From the NCBI RefSeq assembly GCF_900100695.1, contig NZ_FNCF01000001.1, forward strand, positions 822,619 through 886,618: a stretch of 64,000 bases of DNA, written 5' to 3'. This document shows, one piece after another, positions 8,731 to 17,114 of this stretch. This stretch comes from Klenkia brasiliensis (GTDB taxonomy: Bacteria; Actinomycetota; Actinomycetes; Mycobacteriales; Geodermatophilaceae). Position numbers and translations under genes: made by a program. The notes beneath the pieces were generated by a model. That model ran no database searches. It worked only from the letters and a program-made list of their open reading frames with translations, and had not been told where the DNA came from. The first letter of the stretch is position 1, and each line of letters opens with the position of its first letter.

Positions 8731-10344
8731 ATGCGCGGTCTCATGCAGCAGACGCCCCTGACGATCGACTCCATCTTCCGGTACGTGGAGCGGCACCACG
8801 GCGACAAGACGATCGTCACGAACTCCCCCATCGGCCCGGTGCGGACCACCTACGCCGAGTGGGCGGTGCGCACCCGCAAGCTGGGCGGGGTGCTGGACAC
8901 CCTCGGCATCTCCGCCGACGGCCGGGTGGGCACGTTCGCGTGGAACTCCGCCCGCCACCTGGAGCTGTACTTCGCCGTCCCCAGCACCGGGCGGGTGCTG
9001 CACACCCTCAACATCCGGCTGTTCCCCGAGCAGCTGACCTACATCGCCAACCACGCCGAGGACGAGGCCGTCTTCGTCGACCGCACCGTGCTGCCGCTGC
9101 TGTGGCCGCTGATCGACACGATGACGACGGTCGAGCACGTCGTGGTGATGGACGACGGCGGGGACAACGAGATCCCCGACGACCCGCGGGTGCGCGACTA
9201 CGAGGAGCTGCTGGCCGCCGCCGAGCCGGTCGACTTCCGGGTCGAGGACGAGAACCTGGCCGCCTCGATGTGCTACACCTCCGGCACCACCGGCAACCCC
9301 AAGGGCGTGCTCTACAGCCACCGCTCGACCGTGCTGCACACCATGGCCGTGGTGCAGCCCAACGTGTTCGGCATGGGCGAGACCGACGTCGTCATGCCGG
9401 TCGTGCCCATGTTCCACGCCAACGCGTGGGGCCTGGCCCAGGCCGGCCCGGCGGTCGGCGCGTCGATGGTCTTCCCCGGCCCGATGATGCAGCCCAAGGC
9501 GCTGGCCGACCTCATCGTCGACGAGGGCGTCACCTTCACCGCCGGGGTGCCCACCATCTGGCAGGGCGTGCTGCCCGAGCTGGCCGGCCGCGAGCACCGG
9601 CTGCGCGACATCGGCTGCGGCGGCTCCGCGGTCCCCAAGGCGCTGTCCGAGGCCTACCGCGAGCGGGTCGGCCTGCCGATCCTGCAGGCCTGGGGCATGA
9701 CCGAGACCCACCCGGTGGCCACCTCGGCCCGCCTGCCCCGCCGCCTGTTCGACGGCAGCGACGACGACCAGGCCGCCTACCGCGCCCGCGCCGGCATCCC
9801 GTTCATGGGCGTCGAGGTGCGCATCGTCGAGGCCGGCACCACCGACGAGCTGCCCTGGGACGACGTGGCCACCGGCGAGCTGCAGGTCCGCGGCTCGACC
9901 ACCGCGCTGGACTACTACAACCCCGACGCCGGCGTGGAGCTGGCCACCCCCGACGGCTGGATGAAGACCGGTGACGTCGCGGCCATCGACCCGCACGGCT
10001 CGGTGCGCATCGCCGACCGGACCAAGGACCTGATCAAGTCCGGCGGCGAGTGGATCAGCTCGGTCGACCTGGAGAACGCGATCATGAGCCACCCGAAGGT
10101 CAAGGAGGCCGCCGTGATCGGCATCCCCGACCCGAAGTGGGACGAGCGGCCCCTGGCCTGCGTGGTCGTCGCCGACGGCGAGGAGCTCACCGCCGACGAG
10201 GTCATCTCCCACATCACCCCGATGGTGGCCAAGTGGTGGCTGCCCGAGGCCGTGGAGTTCATCGACGAGGTGCCCAAGACCAGCGTCGGGAAGTTCTCCA
10301 AGAAGGACCTGCGCACCCGCTTCGCCGACTACCAGCGCTCCTGA
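8731..10344 (+). CDS. Medium/long-chain fatty-acid-CoA ligase (AMP-binding family)
   Basis: This acyl-CoA synthetase of 537 residues activates a carboxylic acid with ATP to the acyl-adenylate and then the CoA thioester. Motifs include the P-loop [11 protein letters not shown] (residues about 182-192), the A5-like WGMTET, the A7 region GWMKTGDVA, and the C-terminal catalytic lysine in [13 protein letters not shown]. The N-terminus [20 protein letters not shown] is typical of the AlkK/FadD-like subgroup and fixes ATG 8731, although the ribosome-binding site is weak. It follows the P450 gene closely and may be co-transcribed with it. Exact chain-length specificity cannot be read from sequence. 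Confidence 0.92.
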   Translation: MRGLMQQTPLTIDSIFRYVERHHGDKTIVTNSPIGPVRTTYAEWAVRTRKLGGVLDTLGISADGRVGTFAWNSARHLELYFAVPSTGRVLHTLNIRLFPEQLTYIANHAEDEAVFVDRTVLPLLWPLIDTMTTVEHVVVMDDGGDNEIPDDPRVRDYEELLAAAEPVDFRVEDENLAASMCYTSGTTGNPKGVLYSHRSTVLHTMAVVQPNVFGMGETDVVMPVVPMFHANAWGLAQAGPAVGASMVFPGPMMQPKALADLIVDEGVTFTAGVPTIWQGVLPELAGREHRLRDIGCGGSAVPKALSEAYRERVGLPILQAWGMTETHPVATSARLPRRLFDGSDDDQAAYRARAGIPFMGVEVRIVEAGTTDELPWDDVATGELQVRGSTTALDYYNPDAGVELATPDGWMKTGDVAAIDPHGSVRIADRTKDLIKSGGEWISSVDLENAIMSHPKVKEAAVIGIPDPKWDERPLACVVVADGEELTADEVISHITPMVAKWWLPEAVEFIDEVPKTSVGKFSKKDLRTRFADYQRS

Positions 10345-10470
10345 CGGGCGGCGGTGGGCGGGACCATCCCGCTCACCGCGCGCTCGCCGAACTCACAGCG
10401 TGCCGTCATCCTCCGTTCAGGCGACCCTGCTGCACTGTGGCGCCCCCCTGAACCGGACCGGAAGGCCGTA

Positions 10471-11283
10471 GTGGACCACGAGCGCGTCCTGGTGCTGATC
10501 CCCACCTACGACGAGCGGGAGAACCTCCCGCGGATCGTCCGGCGGGTGCGCGCCGCCGTCCCCGCCGCCGAGGTGCTCGTCGTCGACGACGCCTCCCCCG
10601 ACGGCACCGGGGACGTCGCCGACGGCCTGGCCCGGTTCGACCCGCAGGTGCACGTGCTGCACCGGCGCGGCAAGGAGGGCCTGGGCGCTGCCTACCTGGC
10701 CGGGTTCGCCTGGGGCCTGGCCCGCGGCTACGACGTGCTGGTCGAGATGGACGCCGACGGTTCGCACCAGCCCGAGCAGCTCCCCCGCCTGCTGCACGCC
10801 CTCGCCGACGCCGACGTCGTCCTCGGGTCGCGGTGGGTGGCCGGCGGCGAGGTCCGCAACTGGCCGCTGCACCGCCAGCTGCTCTCCCGCGGCGGGAGCG
10901 CCTACACCCGGTGGGCCCTGGGCCTGCGGCTGCGCGACGCCACCGGCGGGTACCGGGCCTACCGGCGGCACGTGCTGGAGGACCTGGACCTGTCCCGGGT
11001 GGCCTCGCACGGCTACTGCTTCCAGATCGACCTGGCCTGGCGCGCGCTGCGCGCGGGCTGCCACGTCGTCGAGGTGCCGATCACCTTCGTGGAGCGCACC
11101 AGCGGCGTGTCCAAGATGAGCGGCGCGATCGTGCGCGAGTCGCTGGTCCGGGTCACCCGTTGGGCGGTCACCGAGCGCGGCGCCCAGCTGGGCCGGGTGG
11201 CCCGGGGCGAGCCGGCCCGCGTGCGCCCGGGCTCGGCCCCGCGCAGCCGGATGCCCCGCCTCGAGCTGGACGGCGCGGCCTGA
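10471..11283 (+). CDS. ppm1: Polyprenol monophosphomannose synthase (GT2)
   Basis: This is a GT2 glycosyltransferase that transfers mannose from GDP-mannose to polyprenyl phosphate, making the membrane mannose donor for GT-C enzymes. The 270-residue protein begins [18 protein letters not shown] and has [12 protein letters not shown] and the DxD-type motif [15 protein letters not shown], all characteristic of DPM1/Ppm1. There is no C-terminal membrane domain; the tail is basic and Arg/Pro-rich. The start is GTG 10471 with GGAAGG upstream. The next gene, 8 bp downstream, is a predicted polyprenol-phosphomannose-dependent mannosyltransferase, so donor synthesis and use are encoded together. Confidence 0.92.
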   Translation: MDHERVLVLIPTYDERENLPRIVRRVRAAVPAAEVLVVDDASPDGTGDVADGLARFDPQVHVLHRRGKEGLGAAYLAGFAWGLARGYDVLVEMDADGSHQPEQLPRLLHALADADVVLGSRWVAGGEVRNWPLHRQLLSRGGSAYTRWALGLRLRDATGGYRAYRRHVLEDLDLSRVASHGYCFQIDLAWRALRAGCHVVEVPITFVERTSGVSKMSGAIVRESLVRVTRWAVTERGAQLGRVARGEPARVRPGSAPRSRMPRLELDGAA

Positions 11284-11291
11284 CCGGGACC

Positions 11292-12791
11292 GTGGCGGGG
11301 TCCACGTCCCGGACCCCGACCGCCGTCCGCACCGCCGTCCCGGTCGACCGGACCGGCCTGCTGGTGCTCACCGGCTGCGCGGTGCTGCCCTTCGTCGTCG
11401 CGCTGGCCACCGCGCAGGCCGGGGTCACCCAGCTCATCCGGTTGCCGGACTGGTGGGGCGGCTGGCCGGTCCGCGTCCCCGGCGAGCAGCTGGGCTGGCG
11501 GGTCGTCGCGGTGCTGGCCACCGCCGGCTGGCTGGCCAGCTGGGCGGTCCTGGTCCGCCGGCTGCTGCGCGCGCGCACCGCCCCCAGCGGGCGGGACGTG
11601 ACCGTGGTCGGTGCGCTGGGCGCCTGGGGGTGGGTGCCGTTCCTGGTCGGCGGCCCCACCGGCAGCCTGGACGTCGGCAGCTACGCCGCGATCGGCCGGC
11701 TGGCCGCCCTGGGGCTGGACCCCTACCGCACCTTCCCCATCGTGCTGGGCGACTCCTTCGGCGCCGCGGTGGACCCGATGTGGCGCCGGACGCCCACCCC
11801 CTACGGCCCCCTGCAGGTCGGCCTCTTCCGCTGGGTCGCGGAGCTGGCCGGCCACGACCAGCAGCTGGCCGTGCTCGGCATCCGTGCGGTGGCGGTGCTG
11901 GCGCTGGCCGCCGGGGTGGTGCTGGTCGCGGCCGCGGCCGCCCCGGGTGACCGGGCGGTCGCCGTGGCCCTCACCGCGGCCAACCCGCTGCTGGTGGTGC
12001 ACGTCGTGGGCGGGGCGCACGTCGACGTCCTGGTCGGGGTCGGTGCGGTGGGCGTGCTGCTGCTGGTCCGGCGGGGGGTGACCACCGCCGCGGTGGTGGT
12101 CGCCGTCCTGCTGACCTTCCTCAAGCTCCCGGGTGCCCTGCTGGTCGCCTTCGTGCTGGCCTCGCTGCTGCGCTCCCCCGCCCCCGGCGCCCGGGCCGCA
12201 CTCGCCCGGGCGGTGGGCGCGGCGGCGGTCACCACGGCCGCGGTGCTGGTGCTGGCGCCGAACCCGCTGGGCTGGGTGGGGGCGATGGGCGTGCCGGGCA
12301 CGGTGCGCAACGGCACCGCGCCCAGCACCTGGCTGTCCTACCTGCTGTCCTGGGCGGTGCGCGACCTCGGCCTGGACGGCGCGCTCACCGTCGGCCGGCT
12401 GGTGGCCGCCCTGGTCGGCGCGGGCCTGGCGGCCTGGCTGCTGTGGCGGGCCGCGGCCGGCACGCCCCGGCAGGCCATGGCCACCGTCGGCCTGGCGCTG
12501 CTCGTGCTCGCCCTCAGCGGGCCGGCGCTCTACCCCTGGTACTTGACCTGGGGCCTGTTCGCCGTCGCCGCCGCGGGCGGGCTGCGCGCGCGGTGGGCCG
12601 TGGTCGCGCTGTCGACCTACCTGGGCCTGGCCGGCTCGCTGACCGAGGGGCTGACCGTGCAGCTGGTCGCCGGGGCCTGCGCGCTGGCGCTGGCCGGCGG
12701 CGCGCTGTGGGCCTCGGACGACCTGCGGGCCCTGCTGCTGCGCCGGCCCTGGGCGCTGGCCCGCGCGGGTCAGACCACCGTCGGCGGCTGA
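11292..12791 (+). CDS. mptB: Polyprenol-phosphomannose-dependent mannosyltransferase (MptB-like GT-C)
   Basis: This is a multispanning membrane glycosyltransferase of 499 residues with about 12 hydrophobic segments and the GT-C fold typical of MptA/MptB. In mycobacteria and corynebacteria these enzymes extend the alpha-1,6-mannan core of lipomannan. Supporting features are an acidic extracytoplasmic loop early in the protein (GGPTGSLDVGSYAAIGRLAA), DPYRTFP, RRTPTPYGPLQVGLFR and GPALYPWYLTWGLF near the C-terminus. The start is GTG 11292, 8 bp after ppm1, implying an operon. The 3' end overlaps the convergent rhodanese gene by 22 bp. The family call is solid; the acceptor here is inferred. Confidence 0.85.
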   Translation: MAGSTSRTPTAVRTAVPVDRTGLLVLTGCAVLPFVVALATAQAGVTQLIRLPDWWGGWPVRVPGEQLGWRVVAVLATAGWLASWAVLVRRLLRARTAPSGRDVTVVGALGAWGWVPFLVGGPTGSLDVGSYAAIGRLAALGLDPYRTFPIVLGDSFGAAVDPMWRRTPTPYGPLQVGLFRWVAELAGHDQQLAVLGIRAVAVLALAAGVVLVAAAAAPGDRAVAVALTAANPLLVVHVVGGAHVDVLVGVGAVGVLLLVRRGVTTAAVVVAVLLTFLKLPGALLVAFVLASLLRSPAPGARAALARAVGAAAVTTAAVLVLAPNPLGWVGAMGVPGTVRNGTAPSTWLSYLLSWAVRDLGLDGALTVGRLVAALVGAGLAAWLLWRAAAGTPRQAMATVGLALLVLALSGPALYPWYLTWGLFAVAAAGGLRARWAVVALSTYLGLAGSLTEGLTVQLVAGACALALAGGALWASDDLRALLLRRPWALARAGQTTVGG

Positions 12792-13099
12792 CCGGTCTCG
12801 CTCACCATCGGCCGGCCGGCGGCCTGCCACTCGCCCATCCCGCCACCGACGTTCACCGCGTCGTAGCCGTTGGCGTTGAGCCACGCGGCCACCCGCGCCG
12901 ACCGGCCGCCGCCCCGGCAGGTCACGTACAGCGGGTCGCCCTCGGGCAGGTCGTCGAGCCGGCCGGGGACCTCGCCCATGGGGATGTGGGTGGCGCCCTC
13001 GACGTGGCCGGCGACCCACTCGTCGTCCTCCCGCACGTCGAGCACGACGGCGTCGTCGGGGACCTGGCTGGCGGGCACGGTGGGGACCTGCTGCGGCAT
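12770..13099 (-). CDS. Rhodanese-like single-domain sulfurtransferase
   Basis: This is a small 109-residue cytoplasmic rhodanese (GlpE/PspE type). The active-site loop CRGGGRS supplies the sulfane-carrying cysteine and the following Arg/Ser; DVREDDEWVAGHVEGATHIP and LNANGYDAVNVGGGMGEW are family signatures. The start is ATG 13099 (MPQQVPTVPAS). Its 3' end overlaps the mannosyltransferase gene by 22 bp in convergent orientation. The physiological sulfur acceptor is unknown. Confidence 0.92.
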   Translation of the reverse strand: MPQQVPTVPASQVPDDAVVLDVREDDEWVAGHVEGATHIPMGEVPGRLDDLPEGDPLYVTCRGGGRSARVAAWLNANGYDAVNVGGGMGEWQAAGRPMVSETGQPPTVV

Positions 13100-13141
13100 C
13101 GTCACGCACCCCATGGTGGCCCACCCGGGAGGATGGGGCCC

Positions 13142-13633
13142 GTGCACCCCGACCCGGCCCGCTCGCCCGCCTGGACGCCGTCCCGGGACGCCATCGGGCT
13201 CTGGGCCGTCGAGGGCGCCGTCGGGACCCTGGTGCTGGCCCTGGTCGTGACCGGCCTGGAGGTGTTCCTGCCGCTGCCGACCTGGCTGGCCGTGCTGCTG
13301 CCGGCGCTGGTCATGGCCGAGGGCGTCGTGGCGATCGGGGTGCGGCCCCGGCTGCGCTACCGGGTGCACCGCTGGGAGGTCACCGCCGAGGCGGTCTACA
13401 CCCGCACCGGCTGGCTGTCGCGCACCTGGACGCTGGTGCCGGTCACGCGGATCCAGACCGTCGACGTCACCCGCGGGGCGCTGCAGCAGCTGTTCGGCCT
13501 GGCCAGCGTGGCGGTGCTGACCGCGTCGTCGCAGGGCACGGTGCGCATCCCGCACCTGGACGCCGAGGTGGCCGCGCGGGTGGCCGAGGACCTGGCGCAC
13601 CGGGCCGAGCTGGTCCGCGACGAGGCGACGTGA
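13142..13633 (+). CDS. Bacterial PH-domain membrane protein (YdbS-like)
   Basis: This 163-residue protein has two hydrophobic segments near the N-terminus (residues about 22-42 and 46-63) followed by a bacterial PH2 (bPH2) domain, with the tell-tale sequence TWTLVPVTRIQTVDVTRGALQQLFGLASV. GTG 13142 has GGGAGG at a suitable distance; an ATG at 13133 is too close to it. The next gene, with three bPH2 segments, overlaps by 4 bp (GTGA), reproducing the YdbS-YdbT gene pair known from Bacillus. The function of the pair is poorly defined; a role in resistance to membrane-active peptides has been reported for the Bacillus pair. Confidence 0.88.
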   Translation: MHPDPARSPAWTPSRDAIGLWAVEGAVGTLVLALVVTGLEVFLPLPTWLAVLLPALVMAEGVVAIGVRPRLRYRVHRWEVTAEAVYTRTGWLSRTWTLVPVTRIQTVDVTRGALQQLFGLASVAVLTASSQGTVRIPHLDAEVAARVAEDLAHRAELVRDEAT

Positions 13634-15063
13634 GCCCGTCCCGCACGTCGTGGCGGATCGTGCTGGTGCACACGATCACGTTCAAGCAGGCCCGGCAGTG
13701 GGTGCCGGTGGTGCTGGGCATCGGCGCCCTGCGCGGCCTCACCGACGGGCCCTGGGCGGTGGTGGCCCTCGTCGCCGGCATCACCGCGGTGTCGCTGGCT
13801 ACCGCGGTGCTGGCCTGGTGGCGGACCACCTACGCCGACGGCGGGACCTCGGTGGTGGTCACCCGCGGGCTGCTGTCGCGCTCGGTGCGCACGGTGCCGC
13901 TGGACCGGGTGCGCGGCGTGGAGGTCGAGGCGCCGCCGCTGCACCGGCTGTTCGGGCTGGTCCGGGTGCGGGTCGACGCCGCGGCCGGCGCGGTGCAGGG
14001 CGCCGACGAGGAGCTCGTGGTCGACGGCCTGCCGCGCGCGGAGGCCGACCGGCTGCGCGCGCACCTGCTGGCCCGCCGCTCCGCGCCCACGCCGGAGGCC
14101 CCCGCGGAGCCGGTCGAGCAGGAGCTGTTCCGGTTCGACGACCGCTGGCTGCTCTACGCCCCGCTGGTGGGCAGCTACCTCGCCGTCCCGCTCGCCGCCG
14201 TCGGGGCGCTCCTCCGGCTGGCCGACGAGCTGCCCCGCCGCTGGCGCCCCGACCTGGGCCGGCCCGACCTGACCGACACCGCGGTCGTGGCGGGCGCGCT
14301 GGTGGCCGTCGTCGTGGTGCTGGTGGTGGGGTCGGTGGTGGGCAGCGCGGTGGTGAACTGGCGGTTCCGGCTGACCCGCCGCGGCGGGTCGCTGGTCGCC
14401 GTCCGGGGGCTGGTGACCCGGCGGCACACCGAGCTGGAGGTCGACCGGATCCGCGGGTGCACGGTGTCCGAGGGCCTGGGCATGCGCTGGGTGCGGGCGG
14501 CCCGGGCGACCGCGCTGGTCACCGGGCTCGGGGACGCCGCCCGGCGCGGCCAGCTGCTGCCGCTGGGGCCGCGCGACCAGGCGTGGTCGGTGACCCGGCT
14601 GCTGGTGGAGGACCCGGGGCCGCTGCGGGCGCACCCACCGGCGGCCCGTCGTCGCCGGCTGGTCCGCTCCTGCGCGCCGGGCGTGGTGCTGGTGCTGGCC
14701 GGCGCGGTGCTCACCGCCACCGCCGGCTGGTGGTGGGTGCCGGCGGCCGGCGTCGTGCTGGCCGGCCTCGGCGTCCCGCTGGGGCTGGGTCGCTACGCCG
14801 ACCTCGGCCACGTCGCCGGGCCGCGGTCGTTCTCGCTGCGGTCGGGGTGGCTGGTCCGCGAGCAGGTGGTGCTGCAGCGGCGGGCCGTCGTGGGCTGGCA
14901 GGTGCAGCAGTCGTTCTTCCAGCGCCGGCAGGGCGTGGCCACCGTGGTGGCGGCGGTCGGGGCCGGTGCGGGCGGCTACCAGGCGCTGGACATCGGCGCC
15001 GCCGACGTCGCCCCGTTCGCCGAGGCCGCGTCGGGCCCCTGGGCGGGGGCGCTGGCCCGCTGA
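13630..15063 (+). CDS. Multi-bPH2-domain membrane protein (YdbT-like)
   Basis: This 477-residue membrane protein pairs with the preceding small PH protein. Repeated bPH2 segments are visible. The first has SVRTVPLDRVRGVEVEAPPL and LFGLVRVRVDAAAG. A second has HTELEVDRIRGCTVSEGLGM. A degenerate C-terminal one contains VLQRRAVVGWQVQQSFFQRRQG. They are separated by pairs of transmembrane helices. The GTG start overlaps the previous stop (GTGA), implying translational coupling. The pentapeptide-repeat gene follows 20 bp downstream. Confidence 0.87.
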   Translation: MSPSRTSWRIVLVHTITFKQARQWVPVVLGIGALRGLTDGPWAVVALVAGITAVSLATAVLAWWRTTYADGGTSVVVTRGLLSRSVRTVPLDRVRGVEVEAPPLHRLFGLVRVRVDAAAGAVQGADEELVVDGLPRAEADRLRAHLLARRSAPTPEAPAEPVEQELFRFDDRWLLYAPLVGSYLAVPLAAVGALLRLADELPRRWRPDLGRPDLTDTAVVAGALVAVVVVLVVGSVVGSAVVNWRFRLTRRGGSLVAVRGLVTRRHTELEVDRIRGCTVSEGLGMRWVRAARATALVTGLGDAARRGQLLPLGPRDQAWSVTRLLVEDPGPLRAHPPAARRRRLVRSCAPGVVLVLAGAVLTATAGWWWVPAAGVVLAGLGVPLGLGRYADLGHVAGPRSFSLRSGWLVREQVVLQRRAVVGWQVQQSFFQRRQGVATVVAAVGAGAGGYQALDIGAADVAPFAEAASGPWAGALAR

Positions 15064-15083
15064 CCGGGTGCCAGGGTGGGCGG

Positions 15084-15713
15084 GTGGACGTCGCCGAGCT
15101 GCTCGACCCCCTGCCGCCGCTGACCGACGGCGGTCCGCACGACCTGGCCGGCGGGTCCGCAGACGGGCTGCGGTTCACCGACCTGGAGCCCACCGGCGAG
15201 GCCGGTCAGCTGCTGGAGTGCCTGGTCGAGGGCTGCGCGCTGGACGGGCTGTCGCTGGTGCGCGCCCGGCTCTCCACGACCGGGCTGCTGCGCTGCACGG
15301 CCACCGAGCTGCTGGCCCACGACGGCACCTGGCTGGACGTCGTCGTCGAGGGCGGCCGCTACGGCGCGCTGACCGCGCACGGGGCGTCCTGGACCCGGGT
15401 GACCCTGACCGGTGTGCGGGCGGACTACGTGAACCTGCGGGGGGCGACCCTGGTCGAGGTCGAGGTGGTCGACTGCACGCTGCGCGAGCTGGACCTGGGC
15501 GGCGCCGACCTGCGCCGGCTGCGGGTGACCGGCGGGGAGCTGGGCACGCTGCACCTGTCCGGGGCGCGCTGCCGCGACGTCGACCTGACCGGCGCCGGGC
15601 TGCCGGACCTGGACGGCGTGACCGGGCTGCGCGGGGCGACCATCAGCGCCGCGCAGCTCGTAGGCTGGTCGGGCGGGATGGCCGCCGAGCTGGGCATCCG
15701 CATCGCCCGCTGA
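15084..15713 (+). CDS. Pentapeptide-repeat protein
   Basis: This 209-residue soluble protein is made of degenerate A(D/N)LxX pentapeptide repeats, for example LSLVRARLSTTGLLRC, GVRADYVNLRGATLVEVEV and GGADLRRLRVTGGELGTLHL, predicted to form a right-handed quadrilateral beta-helix. Such proteins can mimic DNA (quinolone-resistance Qnr/MfpA) or act as scaffolds; nothing specific supports the MfpA role here. The start is GTG 15084 with GGGTGGGCG upstream. It ends 18 bp before a large inverted repeat separating it from the convergent mutL. Confidence 0.85.
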   Translation: MDVAELLDPLPPLTDGGPHDLAGGSADGLRFTDLEPTGEAGQLLECLVEGCALDGLSLVRARLSTTGLLRCTATELLAHDGTWLDVVVEGGRYGALTAHGASWTRVTLTGVRADYVNLRGATLVEVEVVDCTLRELDLGGADLRRLRVTGGELGTLHLSGARCRDVDLTGAGLPDLDGVTGLRGATISAAQLVGWSGGMAAELGIRIAR

Positions 15714-15730
15714 CCCCCGCCGCGGCCCGG

Positions 15731-15820
15731 ACGGTGATCAGGTGACCTGATCACCGTTCGTCCACCCGCACCGACGTCGGTGTGGTCGGACGTACCTGGA
15801 TCAGGTCACCTGATCACTGT
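15731..15820. repeat. 90-bp inverted repeat of nested palindromes, probable bidirectional terminator
   Basis: Two 42-bp arms (15731-15772 and 15779-15820) are inverted copies with 34 matches, flanking a 6-bp centre GACGTC. Each arm itself contains a palindrome. The first is 27 bp, 13 + 1 + 13 perfect (15731-15757). The second is 17 bp, 8 + 1 + 8 perfect (15799-15815), and its last bases belong to the TGA stop of mutL. The element lies between two convergent genes, so termination in both directions is the simplest role. The nested symmetry is unusual. Confidence 0.85.
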
Positions 15821-17079
15821 CCGCCGGGCAGGAGGGTGGCGGCCAGGGCGCGGGCGGCGTCGGGGTGCTCGCCGGCCAGCAGCCCGGCAGCCGCGAGGAC
15901 GTAGGCGGCGTCGACCACCACCTCGGTGCCGCCCAGCACGCCGCCCGCCCCGCCGCGGTCGGCGGCCAGTCGGGCCACGACGGCGTCCCGCCCGGGTGCC
16001 GAGGCGTGCCGGAAGACCCCGCCGGAGAGCACCACCAGGCCCACGCCCCGCGCCGAGGACCCGCCCGGGCCGTACGCGGCCTCGGCGCGCAGGTGGCGCC
16101 GCAGCGCGACCGTGGCCGCCGCCTCGCCCAGCGCCAGCGCGTCGCCGGCCAGCGGGGGCAGCGACTCCGCGGCCGCGGCCGCGCGCAGGTCCTCGACGGC
16201 GTGGTGCACGCCCAGGTCGCCCTCCACGGTGCGCCGGTGCGCGGGCACCCCGACGGCCTCCCGGCGCAGCGCGGCCTGCTCCGCGTCCAGGTCCGGCACG
16301 CAGTAGACGTCGGTGGTGGCCCCGCCGACGTCGAGCACCACGACCCCGGGCACCTCGGCGACGGCGCGCAGCCCGGCCAGCACCACCACGCCGTCGAGCA
16401 CCGCGTCGGGGGTCACCGCGCGCACCCACCGCCGCAGCCGCGGGTCGGCCGAGAGCTTGTCCCCGCCGATCACGTGCTCCAGGAACACCGCCCGGATGGC
16501 CGCGCGCGCCGGGTCGGGGGCCAGCTCGCCGATGTCGGGCAGCACGTTGGCGCAGACGGTGACCGGCAGCCCGCCGTCCCGCAGCACCGCGGCCACCTCG
16601 TCGGCGACGTGCGCGTTGCCGGCCAGCACGACCGGGACGGACCGGTCCCACCCCGCCAGCGCGGCGGCGTTGTGCCGCAGCACGGCGGTGTCCCCGCCGT
16701 CGGTGCCGCCCACGAGCAGGACGACGTCGGGCCGGGCGTCCCCGAGCGCGCCCAGCCCGGTGGCGTCGAGGCGGCCGGCGGCCACGTGCACGACCCGGGC
16801 ACCGGCCGACAGCGCGGCGCGGTGCCCGGCCTCGGCGCTGATCAGCTGCTCGTAGCCCACCACGGCCAGCCGCAGCCCGCCCCCGGCGGAGGAGCAGGCC
16901 AGCACGGGGACGTCGCCGAACCCGGCGGTCGCCGCCAGCACGCCGCGGACGACGTCGTCGAGCGTGGTGGGTGCCTGCGCGGTGGCACGGAGCTCACCGG
17001 TGGCCAGGTCGACCAGTGCCGCCTTGGTGTACGTCGAGCCGATGTCCACGCAGGCGACCAGGGCATCGGCTCGGTCCAC
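15814..17079 (-). CDS. mutL: MutL family protein (glutamate mutase L, ASKHA ATPase)
   Basis: This 421-residue protein belongs to the glutamate-mutase-L family, an ASKHA-fold ATPase that in clostridia is encoded between the mutase subunits and is proposed to reactivate the B12 enzyme. The phosphate-1 loop is ACVDIGSTYTKAALVD at the N-terminus and the phosphate-2 motif is VVVLDVGGATTDVY. VVLLVGGTDGGDTAVL and VLAGNAHVADEV are also typical. It starts at GTG 17079, 35 bp after the acetate symporter, apparently in one operon with it. No glutamate mutase or other B12-dependent mutase is encoded nearby, so its partner is unknown. It is unrelated to the mismatch-repair MutL. Confidence 0.85.
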   Translation of the reverse strand: MDRADALVACVDIGSTYTKAALVDLATGELRATAQAPTTLDDVVRGVLAATAGFGDVPVLACSSAGGGLRLAVVGYEQLISAEAGHRAALSAGARVVHVAAGRLDATGLGALGDARPDVVLLVGGTDGGDTAVLRHNAAALAGWDRSVPVVLAGNAHVADEVAAVLRDGGLPVTVCANVLPDIGELAPDPARAAIRAVFLEHVIGGDKLSADPRLRRWVRAVTPDAVLDGVVVLAGLRAVAEVPGVVVLDVGGATTDVYCVPDLDAEQAALRREAVGVPAHRRTVEGDLGVHHAVEDLRAAAAAESLPPLAGDALALGEAAATVALRRHLRAEAAYGPGGSSARGVGLVVLSGGVFRHASAPGRDAVVARLAADRGGAGGVLGGTEVVVDAAYVLAAAGLLAGEHPDAARALAATLLPGGQ

Positions 17080-17114
17080 CCCGGCACGGTAGCCGGGGTG
17101 GACCGGGGGCCCGC

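Noticed and set aside
8059..10212. A 717-codon minus-strand open frame across the P450 and acyl-CoA synthetase genes
   Set aside because: It lies antisense to two enzymes with intact catalytic motifs, and its composition is typical of GC-driven shadow frames.
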